From positions 5,146,001 to 5,210,000 of the forward strand of contig NZ_CP092364.2 in NCBI RefSeq assembly GCF_022370755.2: DNA of 64,000 bases, written 5' to 3'. Each line of letters starts with the position of its first letter. The first letter of the stretch is position 1. The position numbers and the translations under genes are program-made. Positions 17,191 to 28,995 of this stretch are shown piece after piece. This DNA comes from Mycolicibacterium goodii. GTDB taxonomy: Bacteria > Actinomycetota > Actinomycetes > Mycobacteriales > Mycobacteriaceae. Below the pieces are notes generated by a model. That model searched no databases. It was not told the origin of the DNA and worked only from the letters and a program-made list of their open reading frames with translations.

Positions 17191-18566
17191 GTGGTCTTGT
17201 CCTTCCGACGGTAGGTGGCGTAGAACACGGCGGCGACCGCGGTTGCCAGAACTCCGGTGCCCACGAATGCGACGATCCGCGGGTTGTTGTCACGTGGTTC
17301 GGGTTCCGGCGGCGCGGCGATGGGCTTGCCCTCCGGCGCGGCCGGTCCGTCCAGCGGCACATCGGCGACGTTCCACGTGAGTGCGGCCACCGGGTCGACC
17401 AGGCCCGCGCCGATCACATTGGACGGCGACCGTGCGGCGCCCTGCGCCGTGGTGGTGAGACGGTGGACCACCTGCCGCGCAGTGAGATCGGGATACTTGC
17501 TGCGCACCAGGGCGGCCACGCCCGACACATACGCCGCCGCGTAGCTGGTCCCGTTGAGCGGCACCAACCGGTCTTGTTCGGACGGCAACGCGTTGGACAG
17601 CCCGCCGTCGGGGGCATTGCTCACCGAGACGATGTTCTCCCCCGGGGCCGCGATCCCGACCCATGGGCCGGCCATGCTGAAGCCCGATGGTTGCCCGCTC
17701 GAGTTGACCGCGCCGACCGACAGTACGTACGGCTGCCACCACGACGGGATGGACACCGAGGTGACGCCGTTCCAGTTGCGGGGATCGCCAGGGGAGCCGG
17801 ACGGTAGCGGATTCGATTCACATGCGGCGCCGGTGGCGACCCCGCCGTGGTTGTTGCCCGCGGCGGCGATGATCACGGCGTCCTTCTCGAGCGCCGCATA
17901 ACGCAGTGCTGCACCGAGTTCGGACTGATCGATGGTCCGGTCGGCGGGCAGGCAGGTCACCAGGGAGATGTTGATGACGCGGGCCCCCATGTCGGCCGCG
18001 CGCACCACGGCGCGCGCCAGGCTCGCGACATCGGCCGCGGCCCTGGTCTCCTCGGTGTCGGCACCGGGGGTGCGCGGCGCGAACCGCGGCGAGTTCTGCC
18101 GGATCGAGATCAGCCGGGCCTCGGGCGCCACACCGGAGAACCCGTCGGGACCGGGTTGCCCGGCGATGAGGCCGGCGACGGACGTGCCGTGTCCGTCGCA
18201 GTCGGTGAGGCCGTCGGTGGACTCGATGTAGTCGCCGCCGGCTTCGACGTTGGGCAGGCGAGGTCCGGGCTGCACACCGGTGTCGATGACCGCGACGGTC
18301 TGGCCGGCGCCACGGCTGTGCTGCCAGGCACCGGAGAGGTTGAGCGCCAACTGGTTCGGGCTCACCGCGGCCGGATCGGTGCCGGGCAGCACCGAGGTCG
18401 TGATGCACTCGCTGCGCTGCATCATCGGCTGGGCCGGACCAGCGGTTCCGGATGGCGGCGCGATCTGCGGGTCCACCTGCGGCGGGCTGACGGCGCCCGC
18501 GGAGGGGCAACCGATCAGAAGTACCAGACCGGCCGTCGCCACGACGCCCAGGCTCTTGTGGATCAC
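17187..18566 (-). CDS. mycP3: ESX-3 mycosin protease MycP3
   Basis: A 459-residue membrane-anchored subtilisin-like serine protease. It has an N-terminal signal sequence and catalytic Asp95 (VAVIDTG), His126 (CDGHGTSVAG) and Ser341 (LNGTSYAAA). An AAAGNN block carries the oxyanion Asn. A Pro-rich linker leads to a C-terminal transmembrane helix (VAFVGTGVLATAVAAVFYA) and a basic cytosolic tail. Cys54 and Cys123 could form the disulfide described for mycosins. MycP is needed for stability of the secretion complex independently of proteolysis, which is known for the family. It overlaps eccE3 by 4 bases. Confidence 0.96.
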   Translation of the reverse strand: MIHKSLGVVATAGLVLLIGCPSAGAVSPPQVDPQIAPPSGTAGPAQPMMQRSECITTSVLPGTDPAAVSPNQLALNLSGAWQHSRGAGQTVAVIDTGVQPGPRLPNVEAGGDYIESTDGLTDCDGHGTSVAGLIAGQPGPDGFSGVAPEARLISIRQNSPRFAPRTPGADTEETRAAADVASLARAVVRAADMGARVINISLVTCLPADRTIDQSELGAALRYAALEKDAVIIAAAGNNHGGVATGAACESNPLPSGSPGDPRNWNGVTSVSIPSWWQPYVLSVGAVNSSGQPSGFSMAGPWVGIAAPGENIVSVSNAPDGGLSNALPSEQDRLVPLNGTSYAAAYVSGVAALVRSKYPDLTARQVVHRLTTTAQGAARSPSNVIGAGLVDPVAALTWNVADVPLDGPAAPEGKPIAAPPEPEPRDNNPRIVAFVGTGVLATAVAAVFYATYRRKDKTT

Positions 18567-18573
18567 CGGGGCA

Positions 18574-20019
18574 TCACCTGTCGAGCACGAGGCTGAACAG
18601 CCCGACCAGCAGCGCCATCACGGGAATCAGCGAGGCGTCGATGCCGGTGGCGAGGAACCCGACCATCCGGCGCATCGGCAGCGAATAGGTCTCGGGCGAG
18701 GCGACGCGCGGGTTGAGCGCCGCGACGATCCACACCAGCACGAGCGCGGCCAACGCGGCCAACGCCCACAACGCGGCCTCGTACCGCTCGTCGATCACGA
18801 ACGCCGCCAGCAGCGCCACGGCCAGCAGGTAGGAGTGCCCCAGCAGCCATGCCTTGCAGGTCGCCGAATCCCAGACACGGGCACGCAGCGCGGCACCGGC
18901 CGCCGCCGCGATCGCGATGTACCACGCCCACGGCGAGGCGTCGGCCGAGCCGACCAGGAACACAGAACCCGCCACGCTCAGCAGTACACCCGCGGCGATC
19001 ACACCGGTCTGGTGAGACTGGCTCACCCGGACCCGGCGCGGCAGATCGGCGAGTACCGAAAGGGGCTGCGCTGCAGGCGTCGGATCACCGGGGGCCGGGA
19101 TCACCGGAAGCGGGAAGCGCGCCCACATCGCGGACAGTTGCGCGGCCTGCACCGTGACCACCAGGCCGAGCAGCACCAACGCGCAGCCGACGACGTTCGA
19201 AGAGATGTCCCACAGCGAAGCGGCACCGGCGACCAGCAGCACGCCGGCCCCGGCCACGGCGGTCGCGGTGAACACCGCGACACCACGGTCGTCGGGCGAA
19301 CTGGCCATGCTGATCAACGACCACGCGGCCACACCCGCGGCGGCGAGCAGCACGTTCGGCGCACCGAAATCGCCTGGGACACCGAGCGCGAACGCCGTGG
19401 CGACCGGTATGAGCGCGGTGACCGCGAGGGAGGTCGCCAGCACCGCGGACCGGTTGCGCACGGCCAGCGCCGCCACGACGGTGGCCAGCGCGATGCCGCT
19501 GACGATGAACTGTCCGAGCAGTTCACCGGTGATCAGCCGATGGGCGATCGCGAGGCCCGTACCGGCGAGGATCAGTCCGACGAGGGCGACGGCGGCACCG
19601 CGCGCGATGTGGGCGGGGCCCCATTGCCGTTCGCGGGCCGCGGAGAAGATGACCGCGGCGTCGGCGATGTCCTCAACGATGCGTGGCGCCGGTGGTCCCG
19701 CTGGGACCGCTTGCAGCGCAAGCAGATCGCCATCCACCACACCGACGGTGTCGAGCGTGGCGTCCAGGCTGAACGGTGCACCGCCGACCGGGGCCAGGCT
19801 GAGCCGCACCGGGTTCGGCGCTCCGGCCGGATCACCGGGCCGGTCACCGGTGCGATCGACGGACCCGTCGCCGCCGGGCTGCACGATGCGCTGGACCGCT
19901 GGCAGGATCTCGCGCAGTGGCAACTCGGACGGCAGGGCCATCTCGGTCAGCCGGCCACCGTCGTCTCCGGCGGCCAGCACGGCCACCCGGACGATCGGCA
20001 TCACAGTGTTGTCGGACAT
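18574..20019 (-). CDS. eccD3: ESX-3 membrane channel component EccD3
   Basis: A 481-residue protein with an N-terminal ubiquitin-like domain of about 90 residues (VMPIVRVAVLAAGDDGGRL onward) and then about eleven transmembrane helices. Two copies per protomer line the membrane vestibule in known ESX structures. I use the ATG at 20019 (MSDNTVMPI), which lies 2 bases after the espG3 stop. A longer upstream frame has no family similarity. MycP3 starts 7 bases downstream. Confidence 0.95.
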   Translation of the reverse strand: MSDNTVMPIVRVAVLAAGDDGGRLTEMALPSELPLREILPAVQRIVQPGGDGSVDRTGDRPGDPAGAPNPVRLSLAPVGGAPFSLDATLDTVGVVDGDLLALQAVPAGPPAPRIVEDIADAAVIFSAARERQWGPAHIARGAAVALVGLILAGTGLAIAHRLITGELLGQFIVSGIALATVVAALAVRNRSAVLATSLAVTALIPVATAFALGVPGDFGAPNVLLAAAGVAAWSLISMASSPDDRGVAVFTATAVAGAGVLLVAGAASLWDISSNVVGCALVLLGLVVTVQAAQLSAMWARFPLPVIPAPGDPTPAAQPLSVLADLPRRVRVSQSHQTGVIAAGVLLSVAGSVFLVGSADASPWAWYIAIAAAAGAALRARVWDSATCKAWLLGHSYLLAVALLAAFVIDERYEAALWALAALAALVLVWIVAALNPRVASPETYSLPMRRMVGFLATGIDASLIPVMALLVGLFSLVLDR

Positions 20020-20021
20020 TC

Positions 20022-20903
20022 CTATGCTTTCTGGCTTCTTCTCTGGAGAACTGGTTCTCGGTGGGTTGCCGCGTCTTCGTCGAAGTCGCGGATCAGCGGT
20101 TGGTCGGGGAACCATGAGCCGCTGGGGAGGGACGCGGTCAGCCGTTCGATCGCCATGGCGATCGCGTCGGGACTGCCTGCCGTGAAGGTCGAGATCCACT
20201 CCCCGTCGAACGCTTTCGTCGGGTGAACCAGTATCCGACCTTGTGGGGTGTCGATGATGCTGACTCCCACCTGGGTGGTGACCCGGTGGCCGTCGCGATG
20301 CTCGCCCGCGACGATCTCGACGTAGGTGCGTCGGCCATCGAACACCGACTCCACCAGAGGTCTCGCCGAGGCTGGGACCCCGAGGAATCCCAGCACCTCG
20401 GCCGGCGGCGTGCCGTTGCGGATCTGTTCGTCGGCGCGCGCGCCCGCCGCGGCGGGCAGCGCGAAGTCGTCGATCCTGGCCGGCTTCCTCTGCGAGAGCC
20501 CAACGGTGAGCACCGGCACCAGCGCGTGCTGGTGACCGATGTCCATCGCGGTGAACGTGATCAATTGCGCGTTGCGCAACGCGACCACGGCGCGCCCCGA
20601 ACGGCGAGCGACGATGCCGCGCAAGAGATCACCCGGACCCGACACGAACCGCAGATCCAGCCACTGCGTCGCGCGGCACACCGTCGTGATCCACTGTGCA
20701 ACACGGGGATCGACCTCACCGGCGGAGTTGAGCACGCCCATCCGGGTCAGTTCTGCGGACTGCTCGGTGGCGAACGCCGCCCTCTGCGATTGATCGCTGT
20801 ACGGCGGCGTGATCGCCAACACCCACGGGAACGCCCCGATGCCGAGCACATCGGCGATGTACCAGGCCTGGTCGGTGGTCAACTCAACGGCGTTAGGCCC
20901 CAC
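20022..20903 (-). CDS. espG3: ESX-3 PE/PPE chaperone EspG3
   Basis: A 293-residue cytosolic chaperone. It starts with the EspG-type N-terminus ([21 protein letters not shown]). The family binds the tip of the PPE protein in PE-PPE dimers and keeps it soluble until delivery to EccC. The PE5/PPE4 pair encoded in the same operon is the natural client. It lies between esxH and eccD3 with short gaps of 12 and 2 bases. Confidence 0.95.
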   Translation of the reverse strand: MGPNAVELTTDQAWYIADVLGIGAFPWVLAITPPYSDQSQRAAFATEQSAELTRMGVLNSAGEVDPRVAQWITTVCRATQWLDLRFVSGPGDLLRGIVARRSGRAVVALRNAQLITFTAMDIGHQHALVPVLTVGLSQRKPARIDDFALPAAAGARADEQIRNGTPPAEVLGFLGVPASARPLVESVFDGRRTYVEIVAGEHRDGHRVTTQVGVSIIDTPQGRILVHPTKAFDGEWISTFTAGSPDAIAMAIERLTASLPSGSWFPDQPLIRDFDEDAATHREPVLQRRSQKA

Positions 20904-20915
20904 GATGATCCGACA

Positions 20916-21203
20916 TCATCCCCACTTGGCGCCTTCAGCCTGGTCACGGGCGCTCATGGCCATGGTGTTCTGCTCGTGCGTGGCCGCCATCGCACGGTAG
21001 GCCCGCACGAGTTCCTCCATGGCCTGGTTCCACTGCGCCTGCCACGCCTGGTAGGTCATACCGGTGTCACCCTGCCACGCACCGGCGAGTGCGTGCTGCT
21101 CGGCGGCGATGTCGGCGCCGACCGCGTGCAGCGCACCCGAGTAGGTGTTCATCTCCGCGGCATGCGCGAGCATGGCCGGGTAGTTGTACATGATCTGGGA
21201 CAT
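20916..21203 (-). CDS. esxH: ESX-3 secreted WXG100 protein EsxH (TB10.4-like)
   Basis: A 95-residue helical-hairpin protein starting [18 protein letters not shown]. The turn motif is WQG (GAWQGDTG). It forms a tight heterodimer with EsxG and is secreted with it. In M. tuberculosis this complex supports iron acquisition and targets the host ESCRT component Hrs. The start at 21203 follows the esxG stop by 28 bases, and a Shine-Dalgarno-like GGAG sits upstream. Confidence 0.97.
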   Translation of the reverse strand: MSQIMYNYPAMLAHAAEMNTYSGALHAVGADIAAEQHALAGAWQGDTGMTYQAWQAQWNQAMEELVRAYRAMAATHEQNTMAMSARDQAEGAKWG

Positions 21204-21231
21204 GAAATCTCCTGGGGTCGCTGGGGTTCGA

Positions 21232-21525
21232 TCAGATGCCGGTGTAGGTGCTGGCCGCGGCGGCGTCCTGAGCCACATACGACGAGGCCGCGTCGCCGAT
21301 GTTGAGCTGCGCGATGTCGAGCAGCGCGTTGACCTTGGCCGAGACCTCCACGAACCGCGCGTGCGCGGCCTGGAAGGCCGCGGAGGCCTCACCCATGTGG
21401 AATGCCTGCGACGACATGGCGGCCTGCTCGGCCTGGGCGATGGTGCTGCGCATCAGCGCGGCCTTGGCACCGAAGTTCGCCTCTGAGGCGACCAACTGGG
21501 GAATGTGGGCATCGAGAAGACTCAT
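21232..21525 (-). CDS. esxG: ESX-3 secreted WXG100-family protein EsxG
   Basis: A 97-residue partner of EsxH starting [18 protein letters not shown]. In place of the usual WXG it has HMG (AFHMGEA), as expected for EsxG orthologues, which carry His at this position. The C-terminal secretion signal YxxxD is present as YVAQD. A strong ribosome-binding site (GAAAGGAAAC) precedes the ATG. Confidence 0.97.
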   Translation of the reverse strand: MSLLDAHIPQLVASEANFGAKAALMRSTIAQAEQAAMSSQAFHMGEASAAFQAAHARFVEVSAKVNALLDIAQLNIGDAASSYVAQDAAAASTYTGI

Positions 21526-21574
21526 GGTTGTTTCCTTTCGAAGGTGATGGTTCCGGGACTCCTGAGCGGTCTGA

Positions 21575-23143
21575 TCAGCTGCGCGGACCCCCTTCCTGAT
21601 CTTCGGGATTCGGTTTCGGGTTCTCGTCGCGGTCCCACGAACCGGGCAGCATCGGGGTGACGGGTCGGTCGTCGAAGGTGTCACCGCTCAGAGTGGTCAG
21701 CCCGGCCGCGGTGACATCGGGCTTGTTCACGGTGCCGGTGAATCCCATTGCGCCTGCCCCCCGTTCGGAGGCACGTACGCGTGGCTGGGGACGCGGCTCC
21801 GGATCAGGTTCGGTGGGTTCGTAATCCATGTAGGCGTCGGCGTAGCCGCGTTCCTCGATCTGGGCGCCTTTCTTGCGCCGCCGCTTGCGCCGCGCCGCGA
21901 GTGATGCCGCGACACCGGAGGCGGCGGCCGGGATTCCCGACGCAGGGGCGGAAACCTGCGACTTGTCCCGCAGCGTCGGCGTGAAGCCCTCACTCGGATC
22001 CCGGTTGGCCACCGCGTACGGCACGAATGCGGCGGCGGCGGGCGCCGGGGCGGCGACGGTGGTACCCGCCGGTGCGGGGGCGGGTGCCGCCGTGGTGGCG
22101 GTCGGCCCGGGCACACCCGCCGGTGAGATACCCACCGGCAGCGGCGATTCGTTGCGCGGCGCCGACGCGGCCGCGGGCGCCTCACCGTCGGCGGGCAGCT
22201 CTGCGGGTGGCTTCATGACGTGGTCGATCAGCAGTACCAGTCCGGTGATGCCGAGTGCTGCCAGCGCCGGGATGAGGAAAGGCGAAGCGAAGATCATGGC
22301 CCAGGTCGGCCAGCCGACGAGGTTGGTGAACACCTGATAGGCCACGGCCGAGAGCAACGGACCCCACGTGCCCCAGGCGCCGACCGGGTCCCGCAGGAAG
22401 TCGTTGAGGAGCTTGCTCAGGTTGCCCAGGGGATCCTTGAGGAAGTCGATGATCTCCTGGCCACCGGGCACTCCCTGCAGATACTGGTTGAGCAGGTCCG
22501 AGAGGAAGTTCGAATTGTCCAACGCCGCACCGGAATCGGAGGCAGTGGCCTGCCCGGACATCTGCTGCGCGCTCGCCAAGGCCATGCCCGCCTCGCCGAC
22601 ACCGGGTTTGAGCAGAAACGGTGCTGGTGTGCTCACCGGCGTCGCGGCCACTGCGGCACCGGAGACGGCCTGGTAGGTGCTCATCGTGGTGGCCGCCTGG
22701 ATCCACATGCGCACGTAGTCGGCCTCGTTGAGCGCGATCGGAATCGTGTTGATCCCGAAGAAGTTCGTCGCCACCAGGATGCCGTGCATGGTGTGGTTCA
22801 GCGCCAACTCGGCCATGGTCGGCATGGTCGCCAGCGCTGTCGTGTAGGCCGCTGCCGCGGTCTCGTGCTGAACCGCCGCTGCTGCGCTGTTGGCGCTCTG
22901 CTGAGCCAACCACGCCAGATACGGTGCATGGGCGGCGACGTACTGCTCAGAGCTGGGGCCCTCCCAGGAACCGGCTTGCACCGAGCTCAGCACGCTGGTC
23001 AGTTCGGCTGCTGCCGTGGCGTATTCGGTGCTCAACGACTGCCATGCCCCCGCGGCGGCCAGCAGCGACCCGGGGCCTGGACCGCTGGACAGCAGCGACG
23101 AGTGCACCTCCGGGGGCAGAGCCATCCAGATAGGGGCGGTCAT
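21575..23143 (-). CDS. ppe4: PPE-family protein PPE4
   Basis: A 522-residue protein. The PPE motif appears near the N-terminus ([14 protein letters not shown]), and the ~180-residue PPE domain includes the conserved SWEGPSS turn. The C-terminal two thirds contain hydrophobic stretches ([21 protein letters not shown]) and then a Pro/Ala-rich, basic tail with RRKRRRKK. It pairs with PE5, whose gene ends 1 base upstream, and would be escorted by EspG3. M. tuberculosis PPE4 is needed for mycobactin-mediated iron use, which is established for the family. Confidence 0.94.
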   Translation of the reverse strand: MTAPIWMALPPEVHSSLLSSGPGPGSLLAAAGAWQSLSTEYATAAAELTSVLSSVQAGSWEGPSSEQYVAAHAPYLAWLAQQSANSAAAAVQHETAAAAYTTALATMPTMAELALNHTMHGILVATNFFGINTIPIALNEADYVRMWIQAATTMSTYQAVSGAAVAATPVSTPAPFLLKPGVGEAGMALASAQQMSGQATASDSGAALDNSNFLSDLLNQYLQGVPGGQEIIDFLKDPLGNLSKLLNDFLRDPVGAWGTWGPLLSAVAYQVFTNLVGWPTWAMIFASPFLIPALAALGITGLVLLIDHVMKPPAELPADGEAPAAASAPRNESPLPVGISPAGVPGPTATTAAPAPAPAGTTVAAPAPAAAAFVPYAVANRDPSEGFTPTLRDKSQVSAPASGIPAAASGVAASLAARRKRRRKKGAQIEERGYADAYMDYEPTEPDPEPRPQPRVRASERGAGAMGFTGTVNKPDVTAAGLTTLSGDTFDDRPVTPMLPGSWDRDENPKPNPEDQEGGPRS

Positions 23144-23144
23144 G

Positions 23145-23456
23145 TCAGAGACCGCGTGCGGTCAGGTACGACGCGGCCGCCTGCGCATCACCGGTGGCAT
23201 AGCTGACACCGGACTCGCCGACGCCCACACCGGAACGACCGAGCTCTTCGACGCCCTGGGCCGCCACCGCCGACTGCTGCGCCCCGTTGACGCTGAATCC
23301 CGCAGCGGTCTGCAGCGAAACCGCATCGGCTGCAGGCGGGATCACCGTCGAGATCATCGGGGCGGCAGCGGCGTGTGCAGCCGCCAGCCGCGCGGTGAGC
23401 GCCTCGACGGCCGCACTTGCCGCCGTGAGGCCTTCCGGAACTACACGCAGTGTCAT
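23145..23456 (-). CDS. pe5: PE-family protein PE5
   Basis: A 103-residue PE domain-only protein, beginning [20 protein letters not shown]. The C-terminus carries the type VII secretion signal YxxxD as YATGD. It forms a dimer with PPE4. Its ATG overlaps the eccC3 stop (ATGA), indicating translational coupling. Confidence 0.95.
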   Translation of the reverse strand: MTLRVVPEGLTAASAAVEALTARLAAAHAAAAPMISTVIPPAADAVSLQTAAGFSVNGAQQSAVAAQGVEELGRSGVGVGESGVSYATGDAQAAASYLTARGL

Positions 23457-26400
23457 CGGTATTCCCCTCCTCGGTTGTGATTCCCGTCGATGCCGTTGTT
23501 TCCGGTGTATCCGCTCAGCGCCGCATCTCCGCCGAGCGGGTTGACCAGCTGGATGTGGTCGGGAGTGTCGCTGTCGGTCAGCAGCAGACCGCGGCCGGCC
23601 GGGAACCGGGCGAATCGGTGGCCCCGGATCTTGCCGCTGTCGGCCGGATTGCCCGACAGCATCAGCGTGGTGGCCTGCAAGTCGTTGAGGCGACGCAACA
23701 GCGGTGCGGTCATCACCGCGTGGGCCGAACCGGTGGCGCGTGCGGTGACGATGACGCGCAAACCGAGATCGGAGGCCTCCGCGAGCAACCCGACGACGTT
23801 CGTCCATGGACGCTGCCCCACGAACGGCCCGCTCATCGCCGGGGTGTCCGGGATCTGGTCCACGTCGTCGATGATCAGGTAGTGCGTGTGGCCGGTGTAC
23901 GTCCACCGGCTCAGCTCCTGCGGGCTCAGACCGGCAGGCGGGCGCCGCTTTTCGATCAGCGCTGACAGGCCGAGCATCGCGGGCAGCACGCGGTCGATGT
24001 TCGCGGTGTACTCGTTGTCGGGGAACAGCGGTTCGTCGACCAGGTGCAGCCTGCGGTCGATCACCGTGAACGCGACCTGGTCGGGGGTCGAGTTCTCCCG
24101 CACGGTGCGGATGATGTGCCGCAGCAGCGTCGTCTTGCCCGACTTCGAGTCGCCGAGCACCATGAGCAGCGGGTGGTCGGCGAAGTCGACCGCCACTGGT
24201 GCCAGGTCCTCTTCGCGCTGACCGATGACCACCGTCTCCGGCGCCGGGTACAGCGGTGCCAGCGCGGCGGGCGACAGGTCGGTGGGCAGCAGGCGCACCG
24301 GCGGTGCGCTGACGCCCGGGTACCGCGCGTTGATGACCGCGATGTCGCTCAGCGCGGGCTCGGCGAACAGGAAGTGTTCGGCGGCCATGGTCAGGCCACG
24401 GCCCGGCTGATCGGCCGGCACCGAATCAGCAGGCCGGCGAAGGGCACCCGCGACACGGACAATACTGTCGTGCGAATCGTGCAACTTGAGCTCGAGCCGT
24501 AGACCGAGGCCGTCGCGCATCGCCAACGGCACCTCCAGCCAGTTCGGCGTGGTCACGACGACGTGGATCCCGTAGGCCAGGCCGCTGTTCGCCAACTCGG
24601 TGACCTTGGCCAACAACGGATTACGCGTGTTGAAGGTGTCGGTGTTGTCGCGGCTGAACGCGTACAGATTGTCGATCACCAGGAACACTTCGCCGTAGCC
24701 ATCGTCGTAAACGGCCTTGCGGTTGACCGCGCCCTGGCGCTGACGCGCCCGCAGCAACTGCTCGAGCTCGCCGAAGGTGCGGCGGATGCGCTCGGGCTCC
24801 AGCGGCGTCGCGACGCTGCCGACGTGCGCCAGATCGGCGAGGTTCGCGAGTTTACCGCCGCCGTAATCGAGGCAGTAGAAGGTGATCTCGCGCGGCGAGT
24901 GCAGCGCGGCCGCGGACAGGATGAACGTCTGCAGCGCGGTCGACTTGCCGGATCGCGGGCCGCCGTGGATGAGCACGTTGGCGGCCGCGGTGTTCGCGTC
25001 GTACATCAGGATGTCGCGACGCATCTCGAACGGCTTGTCTATCTCGCCCAGCGGCCAGCGCAGCTCACCCGGTTCGACGTCGACACCGGCCAGCACGTCG
25101 GCGAGCGCGACGGGTTCCTCCAGCGGAGGCAGCCACAGCTGCGGGGCCTTGGGGCCGTAGGCCGCCAGCTGGTCGCCGATGGTCGCGATGAGCTTTCGGG
25201 GTGGCGCCGTGTGCACCTCGACGTCACCCGTGGCGATCACGGTGTCGGGCTCGGGCTCGACGCGTCCTGCGGTGAACAGCTGCGGCTGCGGAAGCGCCCG
25301 CACCACGATCGACCTCTCGGCGCGCGGCGGATCGTAGATGCCGTCGACGTAGGTGCTGCGGAACTTGATCGGCACCGCTCCGGGCGCGGGCACCAGGAAG
25401 CCCTCGCCTTTGTGCTCGCGGCCGGACTCGATGTGGTAGGCGTCCTCGACACCGATGATCTGCCGCGAGATGCTCGGACTCGCAACCTTCAGACCGATGC
25501 GGTACGAGGTGTTCTTGTCGATGTCCTTGATGCGGCCCACGTCCAGCGTCTGCGACGCGAACAGGATGTGGATCCGGAACGAACGACCCTTGCGTGCGAC
25601 ATAGTCGAAGAGGTCGGCGTACTCCGGGTGGTCGGCGAGCATGAGCGTGAACTCGTCGGCGACCACGAACAGCGTCGGCATGGGCGGCAGGTCGTGCCCC
25701 GCCGCGATCGCGGCTTCGTACTCGGTGACCGAGTTGAACGCGCTGCCCTGCACCCGGCGGCCGGCTTCCTTGAGGATCTGCTCGCGCCGGGCCACCTCAC
25801 CGCGCAGTGTGTCGGCGAACCGGTCGGCCAGCGAACGCTTCTCGGCCATGTTGGAGATGACCGCCACCACCTGCGGGAAGTTGCGGAAGATGTCCGCGCC
25901 GGCCTCGCCCTTGAAGTCCGCATAGATCACGATCAGGCGGTCCGCTGGGTGGGTGGTCAACAGCGACAACAGGATCGACATCAGGGTCTGGGACTTGCCA
26001 GAACCCGTCATACCGATCATCAGGCCGTGCGGGCCCATACCGCCTTCGGCCTCGTCCTTGAGGTCGAAGTACAGCGGTTCACCGGTCGAGGTGACGCCGA
26101 TCGGGACGCGGAGCTCCTCGTCGCGCGGCCGCGGTGCCCACAGGCTTGCCACGTCGAGCGCGGACGCATCGGGAATGCCGAGCAGCGTCGTGAACGTCGC
26201 ACCCCCGGTCGCCGTCGAGCGGATGTAGCCGGGGTTGGAGTCCCACCGCGACAGGCGTCTTGCGATGTGCGCGGCCTCGGCCGCCGACATCGAGTCCGCC
26301 TTGTCGACGTAGGGCTGCCAGCCGCCGACCTGCCAACGCTCGACCCGACCGTCGACGACCCGCAGGATGGGTCGCTCGGGATCCGGGTACTGCTCGCGGT

Positions 26401-27442
26401 TCGGCAGTTCGGTGACGCGGTGGATCACCGTGACACCGGTCAGGCCGGGCTTGCGGGCGATGTCGTCCGGATCGGCGCCGGGATCGTCGAGCACCACCAG
26501 CAGATGTTTGAGGACCGCGTCCGCCTCGGCGGGGAACAGCGGCCGGTCGGCCAGGGCGGGGGCCAGCCGCTCACGCAGTTCTGCGACGGTCGTGGTCAGA
26601 TACCGCGCCGGTCCGACACCGTCGGCCTCATTCGGGATGTCCACGTGCGGAAGCCATTTCAGCCACGACCAGTCGTCGGACTCCAGGTCGGGAGCGGCCA
26701 CGGCCACGCCGAGCATGGTCGGGTCGTGCCAGGTGACGGCCTGCGTGATCCAGGCCCGGATCGCGGCGCGGACCTCGCCGGCCTCGCCGACCACGGTGAT
26801 ACGGGCCAGTTTGGCGACGTCGATGCCGGTGGGTGCGTCACGCACGGTGCGCTGCACATCGAGCAGGCCGCGCAGGGTGCTGTGGGCAACCGGCTCCAGG
26901 TCGATCTCGTCGGCGGTGTCCTTGACCCGCAGCGCGGCGTCGAGCGGCACGTCGTGGCGACCGGCCCGCAGCACCAGGAAGTCGCGGTCCCGCGGATCTC
27001 GCTCCCACTGCCTGCGCGTGCCGGGGATGGTCGCGAGCACTTCGGGTTCGGGATGCGACCACTCGAGCGCCGCGCGCTGCTCGGCGGCGTGCGCGCGCAC
27101 GTTGTCGCGTACCACCGACAGGTACCGCAGGTAGTCGGCACGTTCGGCGTCGACCTCCTCGGTGCGCATCTTGTTGTCACCACCCCGGTAGAGCGCGGTG
27201 GCGGCCAGCAGCAGCACGAACGGGAAGAACAGCATGGTCGGCGAGATCAGCCGCATGCCGGTGGCGAACAGCGCCACGATCATGCCGACGATGAGGATCA
27301 CGATCAGAAAGGGCAGCACCCGGCGCAGCAGCGACGGTGGCACCACACGCGGAAGCTGCGGTGGCGGTTCGATCGTGATGGTGCCCTTGCGGGTCGTGGG
27401 TGGCGCCAGCCGACGCTGGTGCTCGAAGATGAGCCTGCTCAT
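23453..27442 (-). CDS. eccC3: ESX-3 motor ATPase EccC3 (FtsK/SpoIIIE family)
   Basis: A 1329-residue motor for substrate recognition and export. Two N-terminal membrane helices ([18 protein letters not shown] and [16 protein letters not shown]) precede a DUF-type stalk domain and three tandem ATPase domains. Their Walker A motifs are GMTGSGKSQ (about residue 476), GGPRSGKST (about 826) and GDSKSGKTT (about 1095). It is a single polypeptide, unlike ESX-1 where EccC is split in two. Its start overlaps the eccB3 stop and its stop overlaps the PE5 start. Confidence 0.97.
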   Translation of the reverse strand: MSRLIFEHQRRLAPPTTRKGTITIEPPPQLPRVVPPSLLRRVLPFLIVILIVGMIVALFATGMRLISPTMLFFPFVLLLAATALYRGGDNKMRTEEVDAERADYLRYLSVVRDNVRAHAAEQRAALEWSHPEPEVLATIPGTRRQWERDPRDRDFLVLRAGRHDVPLDAALRVKDTADEIDLEPVAHSTLRGLLDVQRTVRDAPTGIDVAKLARITVVGEAGEVRAAIRAWITQAVTWHDPTMLGVAVAAPDLESDDWSWLKWLPHVDIPNEADGVGPARYLTTTVAELRERLAPALADRPLFPAEADAVLKHLLVVLDDPGADPDDIARKPGLTGVTVIHRVTELPNREQYPDPERPILRVVDGRVERWQVGGWQPYVDKADSMSAAEAAHIARRLSRWDSNPGYIRSTATGGATFTTLLGIPDASALDVASLWAPRPRDEELRVPIGVTSTGEPLYFDLKDEAEGGMGPHGLMIGMTGSGKSQTLMSILLSLLTTHPADRLIVIYADFKGEAGADIFRNFPQVVAVISNMAEKRSLADRFADTLRGEVARREQILKEAGRRVQGSAFNSVTEYEAAIAAGHDLPPMPTLFVVADEFTLMLADHPEYADLFDYVARKGRSFRIHILFASQTLDVGRIKDIDKNTSYRIGLKVASPSISRQIIGVEDAYHIESGREHKGEGFLVPAPGAVPIKFRSTYVDGIYDPPRAERSIVVRALPQPQLFTAGRVEPEPDTVIATGDVEVHTAPPRKLIATIGDQLAAYGPKAPQLWLPPLEEPVALADVLAGVDVEPGELRWPLGEIDKPFEMRRDILMYDANTAAANVLIHGGPRSGKSTALQTFILSAAALHSPREITFYCLDYGGGKLANLADLAHVGSVATPLEPERIRRTFGELEQLLRARQRQGAVNRKAVYDDGYGEVFLVIDNLYAFSRDNTDTFNTRNPLLAKVTELANSGLAYGIHVVVTTPNWLEVPLAMRDGLGLRLELKLHDSHDSIVRVAGALRRPADSVPADQPGRGLTMAAEHFLFAEPALSDIAVINARYPGVSAPPVRLLPTDLSPAALAPLYPAPETVVIGQREEDLAPVAVDFADHPLLMVLGDSKSGKTTLLRHIIRTVRENSTPDQVAFTVIDRRLHLVDEPLFPDNEYTANIDRVLPAMLGLSALIEKRRPPAGLSPQELSRWTYTGHTHYLIIDDVDQIPDTPAMSGPFVGQRPWTNVVGLLAEASDLGLRVIVTARATGSAHAVMTAPLLRRLNDLQATTLMLSGNPADSGKIRGHRFARFPAGRGLLLTDSDTPDHIQLVNPLGGDAALSGYTGNNGIDGNHNRGGEYR

Positions 27443-28995
27443 CGGGCGGCCTCCATACGCGCAGAGTTCGGGTTGGTCGACAGGGCGTCATGCGCGACGA
27501 GCGCGTCACCGCGGGACAGGGTGGGCCCGGCCGCGAACTGCGACAGCACCGACCACGGGATCGGCAGCGCCGGCGTGGAAAGGCCCAGTGCCGCGAGCGT
27601 TTTGTCATCACCGGCGGTTTCGATGCCGTAGCGCACCCCGGTATCGCTCACCCAGAACACCGAACCTGCGGTCGGTGAGCCCGGTTCGGCTCCTACCGTC
27701 TGCACGAAGTATCCGGTGCCCGGTGCCAGCGCGACGCGGTTGGCGGCGCCGCCCGCGCCAGCACCGACCAGGCCGACGGTGCGCAGGCCTTCGGGCAGCG
27801 GCAGCGCCGCACCCGAGAGCACCGACAGGGAACTCTCGGTGGCATCGGCCGGTTTGGTCCAACGCGCGCACGTCACCGGATCGGCCGAGGCCTCGACGAG
27901 GGTCACCGGGTTGTTGGGGTAGGCCGACGTGTCCAGGGCGCGCGAGGACGGCGTGCGGGCAACCTCGTCGGGACCCAGCCGCGGCGGTTGGGCGAAGCCG
28001 TGCGAGTTGGTATTGCGCAGGATCGACGCCAGCACGGGCGAAATCGGCTGCAGCCCATCGGAGAGCACCGCGTAGTAGCGAGCGGTGTTGTCGGCGTCGT
28101 AGGCCACCACGACGGCGCCGACCGGCACCGGCTGCGACAGCTCGAACTGCGGTGCGGCACCGGCATCGGGGATCACCGGCGCGGCGAGCGCAGGTGCGGC
28201 GGGTATCGCGTTGAACAGCCCGGCCGCGATGGGCCGCGGCGACGGGATCTGACCGCCGAGACCGAGCGCGTCGGTCACGGCGCGGTCGGCGAGGTTGATC
28301 GGGCTGCGCTTGCCGTCCCACAGCAGCCAATCGCCGGGGTACGGTTCGGCGTCGCTGTGCACCAGGACAGCGTGATCGGGCTCCAGCGGGACGGCACGCT
28401 CACCGCCGACGCCCGCCGGGCCGGCGATCACGGTCACGCCGATGTCGGCTCCGCCGACGGAATCGCACACCGTCCAGTCCGCGTCGGTCGCGGCGTTTCG
28501 CACCATCCGCTCCGGCGCGCCGGGAATGCCGAGCAGGTTGCCACGCGGGAACTTGTCGATCTCGGATGTCTTGACCAACGTGGGGTTGTCCGGCGAGCCG
28601 GAGATCAGGCGGGCCGAGGTGAGGTTGAGCACCGGGTGCAGCTGTTCGCCGACCCGGACGTACAGCGCCGAAGTCGACCGGTCGGCGAGGATCTCGTTGT
28701 TGCCCGGCACTCCGCCGGGGCGGAACAACGAGAAGATGAAGCAGCCGACGAGGCCCGTGACGAGGATCAGCGCACCGGTGAGCACGGCCCGGCTCTGTGT
28801 CCGCAGGGGGTCTACGAGCATGCGGGTGTCGTGCAGCGCGACACCGGAAGCGATGCGGCGCATGACGAATCGCCAGCCGCTCACCTGGTGGCGGGTGACG
28901 AACCCGCGGCGGTACCGCACGCCGTCGGGGTTCTCGTTGACCGGGGTGCGTGAACTGAACGAGCGCCGGTCTTCCGGGTTGACGGGCCCGGTCAT
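27439..28995 (-). CDS. eccB3: ESX-3 periplasmic core component EccB3
   Basis: A 518-residue protein with a short cytosolic N-terminus and one transmembrane helix ([20 protein letters not shown], about residues 73-92). A large periplasmic domain contains the repeated elements of EccB. It contributes the periplasmic face of the ESX-3 core and contacts MycP. The start overlaps the eccA3 stop by 4 bases. Confidence 0.95.
   Translation of the reverse strand: MTGPVNPEDRRSFSSRTPVNENPDGVRYRRGFVTRHQVSGWRFVMRRIASGVALHDTRMLVDPLRTQSRAVLTGALILVTGLVGCFIFSLFRPGGVPGNNEILADRSTSALYVRVGEQLHPVLNLTSARLISGSPDNPTLVKTSEIDKFPRGNLLGIPGAPERMVRNAATDADWTVCDSVGGADIGVTVIAGPAGVGGERAVPLEPDHAVLVHSDAEPYPGDWLLWDGKRSPINLADRAVTDALGLGGQIPSPRPIAAGLFNAIPAAPALAAPVIPDAGAAPQFELSQPVPVGAVVVAYDADNTARYYAVLSDGLQPISPVLASILRNTNSHGFAQPPRLGPDEVARTPSSRALDTSAYPNNPVTLVEASADPVTCARWTKPADATESSLSVLSGAALPLPEGLRTVGLVGAGAGGAANRVALAPGTGYFVQTVGAEPGSPTAGSVFWVSDTGVRYGIETAGDDKTLAALGLSTPALPIPWSVLSQFAAGPTLSRGDALVAHDALSTNPNSARMEAAR

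Noticed and set aside
18250..20226. Plus-strand open frame spanning mycP3/eccD3
   Set aside because: Low-complexity Arg/Gly/His translation antisense to two well-supported ESX-3 genes.
24563..27631. Very long open frame (over 1000 codons) on the plus strand opposite eccC3
   Set aside because: It is an antisense by-product of high GC and third-position bias. The composition is His/Arg/Gly-rich with no family text, while the minus strand encodes a complete EccC3.
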